Assembly (NCBI RefSeq): GCF_000744655.1
Contig: NZ_JQMJ01000004.1
Span: 4,278,001 to 4,342,000, forward strand
DNA length: 64,000 nucleotides
Direction: 5' to 3'
From: Streptacidiphilus rugosus AM-16
GTDB lineage: Bacteria > Actinomycetota > Actinomycetes > Streptomycetales > Streptomycetaceae
In this document: positions 25,901-33,051 of the stretch, in pieces
Numbering within the stretch: position 1 is the first letter of the stretch
Layout: every line of letters starts with the position of its first letter
Made by a program: the position numbers and the translations under genes
Notes under the pieces: generated by a model
Told to the model about the DNA's origin: nothing
The model's input: only the letters and a program-made list of their open reading frames with translations
The model's database searches: none

Positions 25901-26083
25901 CGGGCGGTCACCACCCTCCGCACTGACTTCGCAGCCGACACGGTCACCGAGACCGACCTGCTGGAACGCCCGCTCCCCGACGCACCCACCCACATCCTCA
26001 CCCCCGAGGGGGCACTGGCGCTCCGGCTCCGCCCGTTCCAGATCCTCACCCTGCGCTTCACCCGCCGCGCGCACCGACCTTGA
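23000..26083 (+). CDS. Alpha-mannosidase, glycoside hydrolase family 38
   Basis: Retaining zinc-dependent alpha-mannosidase of 1027 residues without a signal peptide, so probably cytoplasmic. N-terminal beta domain (about 1-250), then the catalytic barrel with GHAHIDSAWLWP (zinc ligands), the nucleophile region WLPDSFGYTAALPQI and the later HQFHDILPGSSI zinc-ligand motif. A helical bundle and a large C-terminal beta-sandwich follow. This is the bacterial/plant type active on alpha-1,2/1,3/1,6-mannosides, perhaps in glycan recycling. The ATG at 23000 begins the conserved MHDDRHTVERRLHRVLRERI region. A degenerate CCCGCC(C)GTGTCC repeat precedes it, and the nearest GGAG is 10 bases away. Confidence 0.92.
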   Translation: MHDDRHTVERRLHRVLRERIEPAVYGAAVPLEVARWDVGPTEGPPGEPVPVAEGLAAAYTDCAADAVWGPAWGTTWFRVRGTVPATWAGRTVEARLDLGFDRNLPGFQCEGLVHRADGSCVKGLNPRTDWVRISESAAGGENVELYVEAAANPVLVHHSPTSQGDRLTSEDRPLYRLARMELAVFETEVWELVQDLDVLGSLMEQLPEDGARRWEILRAVERALDTLDLDDVVGTASRARAALTQVLAAPAHASAHRISAVGHAHIDSAWLWPLRETVRKVARTCANVVELMDGHPEFVFAMSQAQQLAWLKEHRPEIFARVAEKIGEGAFVPVGGMWVESDTNMVGGEAMVRQFLYGKRFFLDEFGIETQEVWLPDSFGYTAALPQIVALAGNRWFLTQKISWNQTNRFPHHTFWWEGIDGTRVFTHFPPVDTYNSDLGGHQMAHAARNYREKGRGSRSLAPFGWGDGGGGPTREMLARAARQRDLEGAPRVSVERPAAFFAAAQTEYPDAPVWVGELYLELHRGTYTSQAKTKQGNRRSESLLHEAELWSATAAVRVPGFAYPHQQLEQLWKTVLLHQFHDILPGSSIAWVHREARATYARVHAELTALVDTAQRALAGTEEAQDMEEARTTTATLLFDGTTGTAVTTPAPGPAVSLTDRAGGGHVLDNGLLRIEIDARGLVVSAMDAASGREAIAPGGAANLLQLHPDFPNTWDAWDIDAFYRHNVTDLVALDALHATDGPDDSDGPDGAARVELVRSFGSGSRVRQRLTLRPGSRVLDIDTEVDWHETEKLLKAAFPLDVKADRSAAETQFGHVFRPTHTNTGWEAAKFEICAHRWIHVEEPGFGVAIVNDSTYGHDVTRDVRPDGGQTTTVRLSLLRAPRYPDPETDQGTHRLRFALAPGAGLADAVREGRAINLPARAVPGNRPVAPLVAVDGDGVVVETVKLAEDRGGDVVVRLYESLGGRAVTTLRTDFAADTVTETDLLERPLPDAPTHILTPEGALALRLRPFQILTLRFTRRAHRP

Positions 26084-26108
26084 CATTGCACGGTCAACGG
26101 GCCACAGT
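26080..26108 (+). promoter_or_regulatory. Candidate promoter with inverted repeat before the KstD-like gene
   Basis: TTGACA (26080-26085) overlaps the mannosidase stop, and CACAGT follows after 17 bp. The same stretch contains TTGAC-N8-GTCAA, a possible operator. The -10 is poor, so support is modest. Confidence 0.35.
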
Positions 26109-26201
26109 CCTGCCACCCGCCTGCTCCCGCACCAGGGCTGTGCGCCCGCGCCCGTGCCGCCCCTCCCCATGTCTCGACTCCCGAGAACCGGAGGGCCCAC
26201 C

Positions 26202-28022
26202 GTGCCTGCCACCGACCCGACACCAGAACCGACCCGCCCCGTCTCCTCCCCTCGTTCCTCCCCTCGCTCCGCCCACCCCTCCCGCCGCGCCGTGCTGCGC
26301 ACCGCCGGGGTCGGCGCCGGCGCACTGTTGGCCTCCGGCCTGACGGCGACCGGCCGTGCGCGGGCCGATCTTCCCGTCCTCGCCGCCTACGACGTGGTCG
26401 TCGTCGGCTCGGGGGCGGCCGGGATGACGGCCGCGCTGACCGCCGCCAAGCGGGGTCTCTCCGTGGTCGTGGTGGAGAAGGCCCCCACCTTCGGGGGTTC
26501 GCTCGCCCGCTCGGGCGCGGGCGTGTGGATTCCCAACAACTCCGTCATCCTCGCCGCCGGCGTCCCCGACACCCCGGCGCTGGCCGCCGCGTACCTGGCC
26601 GCGGTCGTCGGCTCCGACGTCCCCGCGGACCGCCAGGCGGCCTTCCTCGCCCACGGCCCCACGATGGTCGACTTCGTGATGGCCAACAGCCCGCTGCGCT
26701 TCCGCTTCATGCCGGGGTACAGCGACTACTATCCCGAGCTCCCCGGCGGGATGCCCAACGGGCGCTCCATGGAGCCCGAGCAGTTCGACGGCAACCTGCT
26801 CAGCGCGGAACTGGCGCATCTCAACCCGCCCTACCTCGCCGTGCCGTCCGGCACCGTGGTCTACAGCGCCGACTACAAGTGGCTGGCCATCGCCGCCGTC
26901 AACGCCCAGGGCGCGGCCGTCGCCGCCGAGACCGTGGCCCGCGCCGCCAAGGCGGCACTGCTCGGCCAGAAGCCGCTGACCATGGGTCAGGCCCTGGCCG
27001 CCGGGCTGCGCGCGGGGCTGGTGGCGGCGAACGTCCCGGTCTGGCTCAACACCCCGCTGGTGGACCTCGACGTGGTCGACGGCGCGGTCACCGGCGTGGT
27101 GGTCCAGCAGAACGGCAGCCCCGGCCTGGTCGTGGCCCGCCGCGGCGTGGTCGTCGGCTCCGGCGGCTTCGAGCACAACGCCGCCATGCGCGCCCAGTAC
27201 CAGCAGCAGCCCGTCGGCACCGACTACACCGTCGGCGCGAAGGAGAACACCGGCGACGGCATCCAGGCGGGCCAGCGGGCCGGGGCCGCCGTGGCGCTGA
27301 TGGACGACGCCTGGTGGGGACCGGCCGTCCCGTTGCCGGGGCAGGCCTACTTCTGCCTGTCCGAACGCACCCTGCCGGGCAGCCTGATCGTGAACCAGGC
27401 GGGCGGCCGCTTCGTCAACGAGGGCGCGCCCTACAGCGACGTGGTGCATGTGATGTACCGGAAGAACCCCGGCGCGCCGGACATCCCCGCCTGGATGATC
27501 GTCGACCAGAACTACCGCAACCGCTACCTGTTCCGCGACGTCGCCCCCACGCTCCCCTTCCCCAGCGGCTGGTACACGGCGGGGGCGGTGCACCAGGCCT
27601 GGACCCTCGACGAACTCGCGGGCCAGATCGGCGTCCCCGCGGCGGCGCTGCGCGCCACGGTCGCCCGCTTCAACGGCTTCGCGCTCGGCGGCGCCGATCC
27701 CGACTTCCACCGCGGCGCCAGCGTCTACGACCACTACTACACCGACCCGGCCGTGGTCCCGAACTCCTGCCTGGCTCCGCTCTGGCTCGCGCCCTTCTAC
27801 GCGATCAGGCTCGTCCCCGGCGATCTCGGTACCAAGGGCGGCCTGCTCACCGACGCCCGCGCCCGGGTGCTCGACACCGCAGGCCGCGTGATTCCCGGCC
27901 TGCACGCGGCGGGCAACGCCAGCGCGGCGGTGATGGGCCACAGCTACGCGGGCTCGGGATCGACCATCGGCCCCGCCATGACCTTCGGCTACATCGCCGC
28001 GAACGACATCGCCGACAGTTGA
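26202..28022 (+). CDS. Tat-exported FAD-binding protein, 3-ketosteroid dehydrogenase (KstD)/fumarate reductase type
   Basis: A 606-residue flavoprotein. A twin-arginine signal SRRAVLRTAGVGAGALLASG begins at residue 27, so it should be folded with FAD before export. The FAD Rossmann motif VVVGSGAAGMTAAL is at about 66-79, followed by VVVVEKA. The family C-terminal FAD motif YAGSGSTIGPAMTFGYIAA closes the protein. These match the KstD/flavocytochrome-c reductase family that removes hydrogens from C1-C2 of 3-ketosteroids or reduces fumarate-like acids; the true substrate is unknown. KstD enzymes are normally cytoplasmic, so Tat export is unusual. The GTG at 26202 has GGAGGG six bases upstream. 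Confidence 0.82.
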   Translation: MPATDPTPEPTRPVSSPRSSPRSAHPSRRAVLRTAGVGAGALLASGLTATGRARADLPVLAAYDVVVVGSGAAGMTAALTAAKRGLSVVVVEKAPTFGGSLARSGAGVWIPNNSVILAAGVPDTPALAAAYLAAVVGSDVPADRQAAFLAHGPTMVDFVMANSPLRFRFMPGYSDYYPELPGGMPNGRSMEPEQFDGNLLSAELAHLNPPYLAVPSGTVVYSADYKWLAIAAVNAQGAAVAAETVARAAKAALLGQKPLTMGQALAAGLRAGLVAANVPVWLNTPLVDLDVVDGAVTGVVVQQNGSPGLVVARRGVVVGSGGFEHNAAMRAQYQQQPVGTDYTVGAKENTGDGIQAGQRAGAAVALMDDAWWGPAVPLPGQAYFCLSERTLPGSLIVNQAGGRFVNEGAPYSDVVHVMYRKNPGAPDIPAWMIVDQNYRNRYLFRDVAPTLPFPSGWYTAGAVHQAWTLDELAGQIGVPAAALRATVARFNGFALGGADPDFHRGASVYDHYYTDPAVVPNSCLAPLWLAPFYAIRLVPGDLGTKGGLLTDARARVLDTAGRVIPGLHAAGNASAAVMGHSYAGSGSTIGPAMTFGYIAANDIADS

Positions 28023-28090
28023 CGCGCGCCCCCGCCCGAGCCCCGTCGCCCGAACGGACGCGCCCGAAAACCGGCCGCCCCAGATCCGCC

Positions 28091-28130
28091 AGGCCCCTGC
28101 CGGAGTCGGCCTCGCATCTGCCAGGGGCCT
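28091..28130. terminator. Hairpin after the KstD-like gene
   Basis: AGGCCCCTG (28091-28099) pairs perfectly with CAGGGGCCT (28122-28130) across a 22-base loop that has further pairing potential. It is placed between codirectional genes. Confidence 0.5.
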
Positions 28131-28167
28131 CGCCCGCCCGCGTCAGGAAGCATCTACCGTCGGAAAC

Positions 28168-28587
28168 ATGACTCTCAGCATTCGCAACCAGCTCCCCGGC
28201 ACCATCACCTCCGTGACGACCGGCGAGGCGATGGCGACGGTCCGGGCCCGGCTCTCCGGCGGCCAGGACATCACCGCCGCCATCACCGCGGACGCGGTCA
28301 CCGACCTCAAGCTCGTCGAGGGCACGGACGTCCAGGCCGTGGTCAAGGCGACCGAGGTGTCCCTGGCCACCGGCCCGGTGTCCGGTCTCAGCATTCGCAA
28401 CCAGCTGCCCGGCACGGTCACCTCGATCGCGACCGGCGAGGCGATGGCCTCGGTCAAGGTGGCCATCGACGGGGGCGACCTGACCGCCGCCATCACCAAG
28501 GACGCCGTCGCCGAGCTCGGCCTCGCCCCCGGCAGCGCGGTGGTCGCCCTGGTCAAGTCGACGGACGTCTCGCTGGCCACCGCCTGA
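28168..28587 (+). CDS. Di-Mop (tandem TOBE) molybdate-binding protein
   Basis: A 139-residue protein of two Mop/TOBE units (about 1-68 and 74-139), each starting LSIRNQLPGT and containing GEAMA and AxI(T/A)xDAV. Such proteins bind molybdate or tungstate oxyanions and act as intracellular stores; the length fits ModG-type proteins. The two halves are also similar in DNA: a 20-base stretch around the start of each unit is identical, and the similarity continues, so the duplication is recent or conserved by conversion. Start at the ATG at 28168; no strong ribosome site is visible. No molybdate transporter genes lie nearby. Confidence 0.88.
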   Translation: MTLSIRNQLPGTITSVTTGEAMATVRARLSGGQDITAAITADAVTDLKLVEGTDVQAVVKATEVSLATGPVSGLSIRNQLPGTVTSIATGEAMASVKVAIDGGDLTAAITKDAVAELGLAPGSAVVALVKSTDVSLATA

Positions 28588-28704
28588 CCCCGCCACTCCC
28601 CCCGGCACGCCCCGCCGCTCCATCCCGACCGCCGCCCCGCCCGGATGGCGGGTTCGCGGACCCCGGGCGAGGCTGGTACGGACCCCCGCTCCCCTGGAGG
28701 GACC

Positions 28705-29649
28705 GTGCCGCCGACCACGCCCCAGCCCGTCGTCCACGACGCGACCCGGGCCGCGATCTTCCTCGTCCTCACCGTCGCCCCCGGCGGTGAGGACGACGTG
28801 CGGGAACTGCTCGCCGACCTGCCCGGCCTGGTCCGCACGGTCGCGTTCCGCGGACCGGGCGACGGGCTCGCCTGCGTGCTGGGGATCGGTTCCGAGGCCT
28901 GGGACCGGCTCTTCGCCGGCCCCCGCCCGGCCGCCCTGCACCCCTTCCAGGCGCTGCGCGGCGCCCGGCACGTCGCTCCGGCCACCCCCGGCGACCTGCT
29001 GCTGCACCTGCGCGCCCAGCGGATGGACCTCTGCTTCGAGCTGGCCACCCTGGTCACCCGCCGGCTGGGCAAGGCCGTGGCCGTCGTCGACGAGACCCAC
29101 GGCTTCACCTACTTCGACCAGCGTGACCTGCTCGGCTTCGTCGACGGCACCGAGAACCCCACCGGACCCGCCTCCGGCGCCGCCGCGCTCGTCGCCACGG
29201 AGGACCCGGCCTTCGCCGGCGGCAGCTACGTGATCGTCCAGAAATACCTGCACGACCTCGGCCGCTGGGACGCACTCAGCATCGAGGAGCAGGAGGCGGT
29301 GGTCGGCCGCACCAAGGCGGCCAATGTCGAGCTCGCCGCGAAGGAGCAGCCGCCCGACTCCCATGTCGCGGTCAACCAGGTCGAGGACGCCGACGGCCGG
29401 GCCCAGCAGATCGTGCGCGCCAACATGCCCTTCGGCTCGCTGGCCCGCGGCGAGTACGGCACCTATTTCATCGGCTTCTGCCGGACCCCTTCGGTGATCG
29501 AGCAGATGCTGCGCAACATGTTCCTCGGCACGGGCGAGGCGACCCACGACCGGATCCTGGACTTCTCCACCGCGATGACCGGCTCGCTCTTCTTCACTCC
29601 GCCCGCGGACTTCTTCGACGCGCTCCCTGACGCGCCGCACGCCTCCTGA
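28705..29649 (+). CDS. Dye-decolorizing (DyP-type) peroxidase
   Basis: Heme peroxidase of 314 residues, the size of the compact class B (YfeX-like) group. The signature GFVDGTENP (catalytic Asp) is at about residue 130, the proximal His lies in the DSHVAVNQ region, and a distal Arg is probable in AQQIVRANMPFG. There is no signal peptide, so it is cytoplasmic. The C-terminus (FFDALPDAPHAS) has no encapsulin family 1 targeting peptide, so it is not an obvious cargo. The GTG at 28705 has GGAGGG just upstream. The gene stands alone, ending at a hairpin terminator. Confidence 0.9.
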   Translation: MPPTTPQPVVHDATRAAIFLVLTVAPGGEDDVRELLADLPGLVRTVAFRGPGDGLACVLGIGSEAWDRLFAGPRPAALHPFQALRGARHVAPATPGDLLLHLRAQRMDLCFELATLVTRRLGKAVAVVDETHGFTYFDQRDLLGFVDGTENPTGPASGAAALVATEDPAFAGGSYVIVQKYLHDLGRWDALSIEEQEAVVGRTKAANVELAAKEQPPDSHVAVNQVEDADGRAQQIVRANMPFGSLARGEYGTYFIGFCRTPSVIEQMLRNMFLGTGEATHDRILDFSTAMTGSLFFTPPADFFDALPDAPHAS

Positions 29650-29705
29650 CGCAGGCTCCCCGCCCCCGCCTTCACGTTCACGCCTTCACCCTTCACGTTC
29701 ACCCC

Positions 29706-29738
29706 CTCACCCCGACGCCCGCAGGCCGTCGGGGTGAG
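29706..29738. terminator. Hairpin terminator after the DyP gene
   Basis: CTCACCCCGACG (29706-29717) pairs perfectly with CGTCGGGGTGAG (29727-29738), nine-base loop. Two TTCACGTTCAC copies (29671-29681 and 29692-29702) sit between the stop and this stem. Confidence 0.85.
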
Positions 29739-29764
29739 CTGTGTGCGCAACCCTGCGTAAATCA

Positions 29765-29793
29765 TTGACGGTTCATCAGCAACTGCCTACTGT
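29765..29793 (+). promoter_or_regulatory. Sigma-A type promoter of the GH59 gene
   Basis: TTGACG (29765-29770), 17-bp spacer, TACTGT (29788-29793). It gives a leader of about 90 bases before the ATG at 29888. The surrounding stretch is unusually AT-rich for this window. Confidence 0.6.
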
Positions 29794-29887
29794 CACCTTC
29801 TGGCGATATCAGTTGCTTTCTGTTGGATCAGCGCGCGCTCCATCGTCTCGTCCTGTTTGATTCAGATCCGATTGGAGCGGCCAGGCC

Positions 29888-32326
29888 ATGCCGTCACGCC
29901 CACCCCTCTCCCGCCCGTTCCGGCTCCTCTCCCTCCTCGTCGCGCTCCTCCTCGCCGCCCTGCTCGGCCAGCTCCCCGGCATCGCCCACGCGGCGACCAC
30001 GACCGCCGTCACCGTCGATGGGAACAGCTCCGGCCGGGTCTTCGACGGCGTCGGCGCCATCAGCGGAGGCGGCGGCAACTCCCGGCTGCTCGCCGACTAT
30101 CCCGAGCCGCAGCGCGGCCAGGTCCTGGACTACCTGTTCAAGCCCGGCTACGGCGCGGCCCTGCAGATCCTGAAGGTCGAGATCGGCGGCGACACCAACT
30201 CCACCGACGGCTCCGAACTCAGCCACGAGCACACCCGCGGCGCGATCGACTGCAACGCCGGCTACGAGTGGTGGCTGATGGAGCAGGTCAAGGCCCGCAA
30301 CCCCGGCATCAAGCTCTACGGACTCGCCTGGGGCGCGCCCGGCTGGATCGGCGGCGGCAGCTTCTGGTCCCAGGACACCGTCGACTACCTGCTCGCCTGG
30401 CTCGGCTGCGCCAAATCCCACGGCCTCACCATCGACTACCTCGGCGGCTGGAACGAGCGCGGCTTCAACGCCTCCTGGTACGAGAACCTGCACGCCGCGC
30501 TCGCCGCCAACGGCTACGCCACCAAGATCGTCGGCGCGGACAGCGACTGGTCCATCGCCACCAGCATGCGCTCCGACTCCGCCCTGAACGCGGCCGTCGA
30601 CATCGTCGGCGCGCACTACCCGTGCAGCTACATGTCCGCGATGACCAGCTGCTCGGCCTCCGCCGACGCGCTCGCGACCGGCAAGCAGCTGTGGGCGAGC
30701 GAGAACGGCTCCGAGGACTTCAACACCGGCGGCGCGCCGATCGCCCGCGCGATCAACCGCGGGTATCTCGACGCGAAGATGAGCGCGTTCATCAACTGGC
30801 CACTCGTCGCCTCGATCTACCAGAACCTGCCGTACAACACGATGGGCCTGCTGACCGCCACCCAGCCCTGGTCCGGCCACTACCAGGTGGGCAGGAGCAC
30901 CTGGGCGGTGGCGCAGACCACCCAGTTCACCGCGCCCGGCTGGCGGTACCTCGACAGCGGCAGCGGCTACCTCGGCGGCGCCCGAGGCAACGGCAGCTAC
31001 GTCAGCTACCGCGCCGCCGACAAGTCCGCCTGGAGCACCGTCGTCGAGACCCTGGACGCCACCGCCGCACAGACCGTCACCTTCTCGGTGACCGGCGGCC
31101 TGCCCGGCGGCAGCCTGCACGTCTGGTCCAGCGACTTCGGCTCCTCCCACCAGAGCGACTACCTGGTCCACGGCGCCGACCTCACCGCGAGCGGCGGCGT
31201 CTACACGCTCACCCTCCAACCCGGCCACGTCTACACGGTGACCACGACGACCGGGCAGGGCGCGGGCACGGCGAGCTCCCCGAACCGGTCCGTGCTCGCG
31301 CTCCCCTACACCGCCGCCATCGGCAGCACCGCGGCCGGCTCGGAGGTGCCCTACCTCTCCGCGATCAACGGCGCCTTCCAGGCGGAGCCCTGCACCGGCG
31401 GCCGCTCCGGGACCTGCGTCCAGCAGCGGGCCACGACCGCCCCGATCAGCTGGGACAACGCCAGCGACCCCTACGCGGTGCTGGGCGACCTCTCCTGGTC
31501 GGACTACACCGTCTCCGTCGACGCCCAGCTCCAGCAGGCGGGCTCCGCGGTACTGCTCGGCAGGGTCGGCCTGCAGCAGGGCTTCTCCCCGGCGAACATC
31601 AACGCCTACCAGCTGAAACTCGCGAACACCGGCGCCTGGTCGCTGCAGCGCAACAGCAGTGGCGGCACCGTGAGCACCCTCGCCTCGGGAACCGTGTCCG
31701 CCCCGGGCACCGGCACCTGGCACACGCTGGCGCTCTCCTTCGCGGGCAGCACCATCACCGCGCGCATCGACGGCAACCAGGTCGGGGGCGCCGTCACCGA
31801 CACCGCCTACGCCTCGGGACAGGTCGGCATCGGCACCTCGGGCTGGATCGGCGCACAGTTCGCCAACCTCGCGGTCACCCCGGGCGCGAGCACCGACCTG
31901 TCCGGCACCTACGTCCTGGTCAACAGCAAGAGCGGCCTGGCGATGGACGCCAGTGGCCAGGGCACCGCCGACGGCACGCCCATCATCCAGTGGACCCGCA
32001 ACGGCGGCGCCAACCAGGAGTGGAAGCTCGCCCAGGCCGGCGGCGGCTACTACGCGGTGACCGGCGTCGCCAGCGGCAAGGCGCTCGACGTCCCGAACGC
32101 GAGCTCGGTCGAGGCCACGCAGCTGGAACTCTGGACCGCCAACGGCGGCGCCAACCAGCAGTGGCTGGTGACCCCCGCCGGAAACGGCGTCTACACCCTG
32201 GAAAGCCGCTCCGACGCCGAACTCGTCGACGTCAACGGCGGCTCGACCAGCACCGGCGCGACCGTCCTGCAGTGGCCGCTCAACGGTGGCGCCAACCAGC
32301 AGTGGCAGCTGGTCAAGGTCGGCTGA
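29888..32326 (+). CDS. Secreted galactocerebrosidase-like enzyme, GH59 with C-terminal ricin-type lectin
   Basis: An 812-residue exported glycoside hydrolase. Signal peptide at residues 1-36 (long hydrophobic LLSLLVALLLAALL, cleavage after AHA). The catalytic barrel starts FDGVGAISGGGGNSRLL, a GH59 signature. The acid/base Glu is in GGWNERG and the probable nucleophile is in WASENGSED. A beta-sandwich and a GH59-type lectin/concanavalin-like domain follow. The last 140 residues form a ricin-type beta-trefoil with three N-Q-x-W repeats. GH59 members cleave beta-galactosides such as galactocerebroside; a plant or microbial galactoside is the likelier substrate here. The last 14 bases overlap the convergent VOC gene. 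Confidence 0.9.
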   Translation: MPSRPPLSRPFRLLSLLVALLLAALLGQLPGIAHAATTTAVTVDGNSSGRVFDGVGAISGGGGNSRLLADYPEPQRGQVLDYLFKPGYGAALQILKVEIGGDTNSTDGSELSHEHTRGAIDCNAGYEWWLMEQVKARNPGIKLYGLAWGAPGWIGGGSFWSQDTVDYLLAWLGCAKSHGLTIDYLGGWNERGFNASWYENLHAALAANGYATKIVGADSDWSIATSMRSDSALNAAVDIVGAHYPCSYMSAMTSCSASADALATGKQLWASENGSEDFNTGGAPIARAINRGYLDAKMSAFINWPLVASIYQNLPYNTMGLLTATQPWSGHYQVGRSTWAVAQTTQFTAPGWRYLDSGSGYLGGARGNGSYVSYRAADKSAWSTVVETLDATAAQTVTFSVTGGLPGGSLHVWSSDFGSSHQSDYLVHGADLTASGGVYTLTLQPGHVYTVTTTTGQGAGTASSPNRSVLALPYTAAIGSTAAGSEVPYLSAINGAFQAEPCTGGRSGTCVQQRATTAPISWDNASDPYAVLGDLSWSDYTVSVDAQLQQAGSAVLLGRVGLQQGFSPANINAYQLKLANTGAWSLQRNSSGGTVSTLASGTVSAPGTGTWHTLALSFAGSTITARIDGNQVGGAVTDTAYASGQVGIGTSGWIGAQFANLAVTPGASTDLSGTYVLVNSKSGLAMDASGQGTADGTPIIQWTRNGGANQEWKLAQAGGGYYAVTGVASGKALDVPNASSVEATQLELWTANGGANQQWLVTPAGNGVYTLESRSDAELVDVNGGSTSTGATVLQWPLNGGANQQWQLVKVG

Positions 32327-33023
32327 GCCCACCGCTGAACGGCTCCCACCGCTCGAACGCGTTCCCCTCGGGGTCGACGCCTCCGCCACCGGAGGCGTCG
32401 AGCCCGGTGAGGGCCAGCCGCAACCGGTTGCGTTCCCGCCGGGGCGCGGCCGGAGGCCCCATCACCAGCGTCGGGCCTTCGCCGGACGGGTCACGCAGCC
32501 GGACGCCCCAGTCGCCGCGGGCGACCTCGACCCAGCCGGTCGCGGGCTGCCAGAACCGGATCTGCTGCTCGGTGTCGGCCGCGTCCTGGGCGATCGCGGC
32601 GAGATGGTCGTCGGCCTCGACGTGCGGCAGCACGCAGAACTCGTTGCCCTCCGGATCCGCCAGCACCTCCCACGGCACCGCGCCCTGCCCGATGTCGCAG
32701 GGGACCGCGCCGAGCGCCGACAGTCGCGCGATCTCCGCCGCGCCGCCCGCGAGATCGAGATGCAGCCGGTTCTTGACGGTCCGAGGGCGGTCCGACGGCA
32801 CGAAGGCGAGCCCGATCCTCCCCGGCCGCGGCGACCGCAGCACCACCGCTCCGGCCACTGCGCCCACGATGTCCGCTGCGTCCACTGCCTCCACTGCGCT
32901 GTCCATGGTCCCGGCCCCGGTGGCCGGAAGCTGCTCCCACTCCAGCGCCCGGGCCCAGAAACCCGCGAGCGCCGGCGGGTCCAGCGCCTCGACGACGACC
33001 CCGCCCAGCCCGGTCCGCGCCAT
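32313..33023 (-). CDS. VOC (glyoxalase/bleomycin resistance) family protein
   Basis: A 236-residue cytoplasmic protein with two VOC half-domains. The first reads VVVEALDPPALAGFWARALEW and ends near LADPEGNEFCVLP; the second is similar with FERWEPF at its end. This is the common actinobacterial duplicated VOC type with unassigned substrate; some members are glyoxalase-like or drug-binding. ATG at 33023, or the one four codons upstream (33035). It lies 28 bases after the hydrolase gene on the same strand, so they may be cotranscribed. Its 3' end overlaps the end of the GH59 gene by 14 bp with no room for a terminator. Confidence 0.85.
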   Translation of the reverse strand: MARTGLGGVVVEALDPPALAGFWARALEWEQLPATGAGTMDSAVEAVDAADIVGAVAGAVVLRSPRPGRIGLAFVPSDRPRTVKNRLHLDLAGGAAEIARLSALGAVPCDIGQGAVPWEVLADPEGNEFCVLPHVEADDHLAAIAQDAADTEQQIRFWQPATGWVEVARGDWGVRLRDPSGEGPTLVMGPPAAPRRERNRLRLALTGLDASGGGGVDPEGNAFERWEPFSGGLSRP

Positions 33024-33051
33024 TCCGGCCCCCATCTCCGCACCGAGGCGG

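Noticed and set aside
22646-26302. A 1218-codon open frame antisense to the alpha-mannosidase
   Set aside because: It is an open-frame shadow of the GC-rich mannosidase gene; only its last 53 codons (22646-22807) form a real gene with a ribosome site and conserved Cys pattern.
28705-29649. DyP peroxidase as encapsulin cargo
   Set aside because: DyP enzymes are cargo of family 1 encapsulins through a C-terminal peptide that is missing here, and the window's shell is family 2B.
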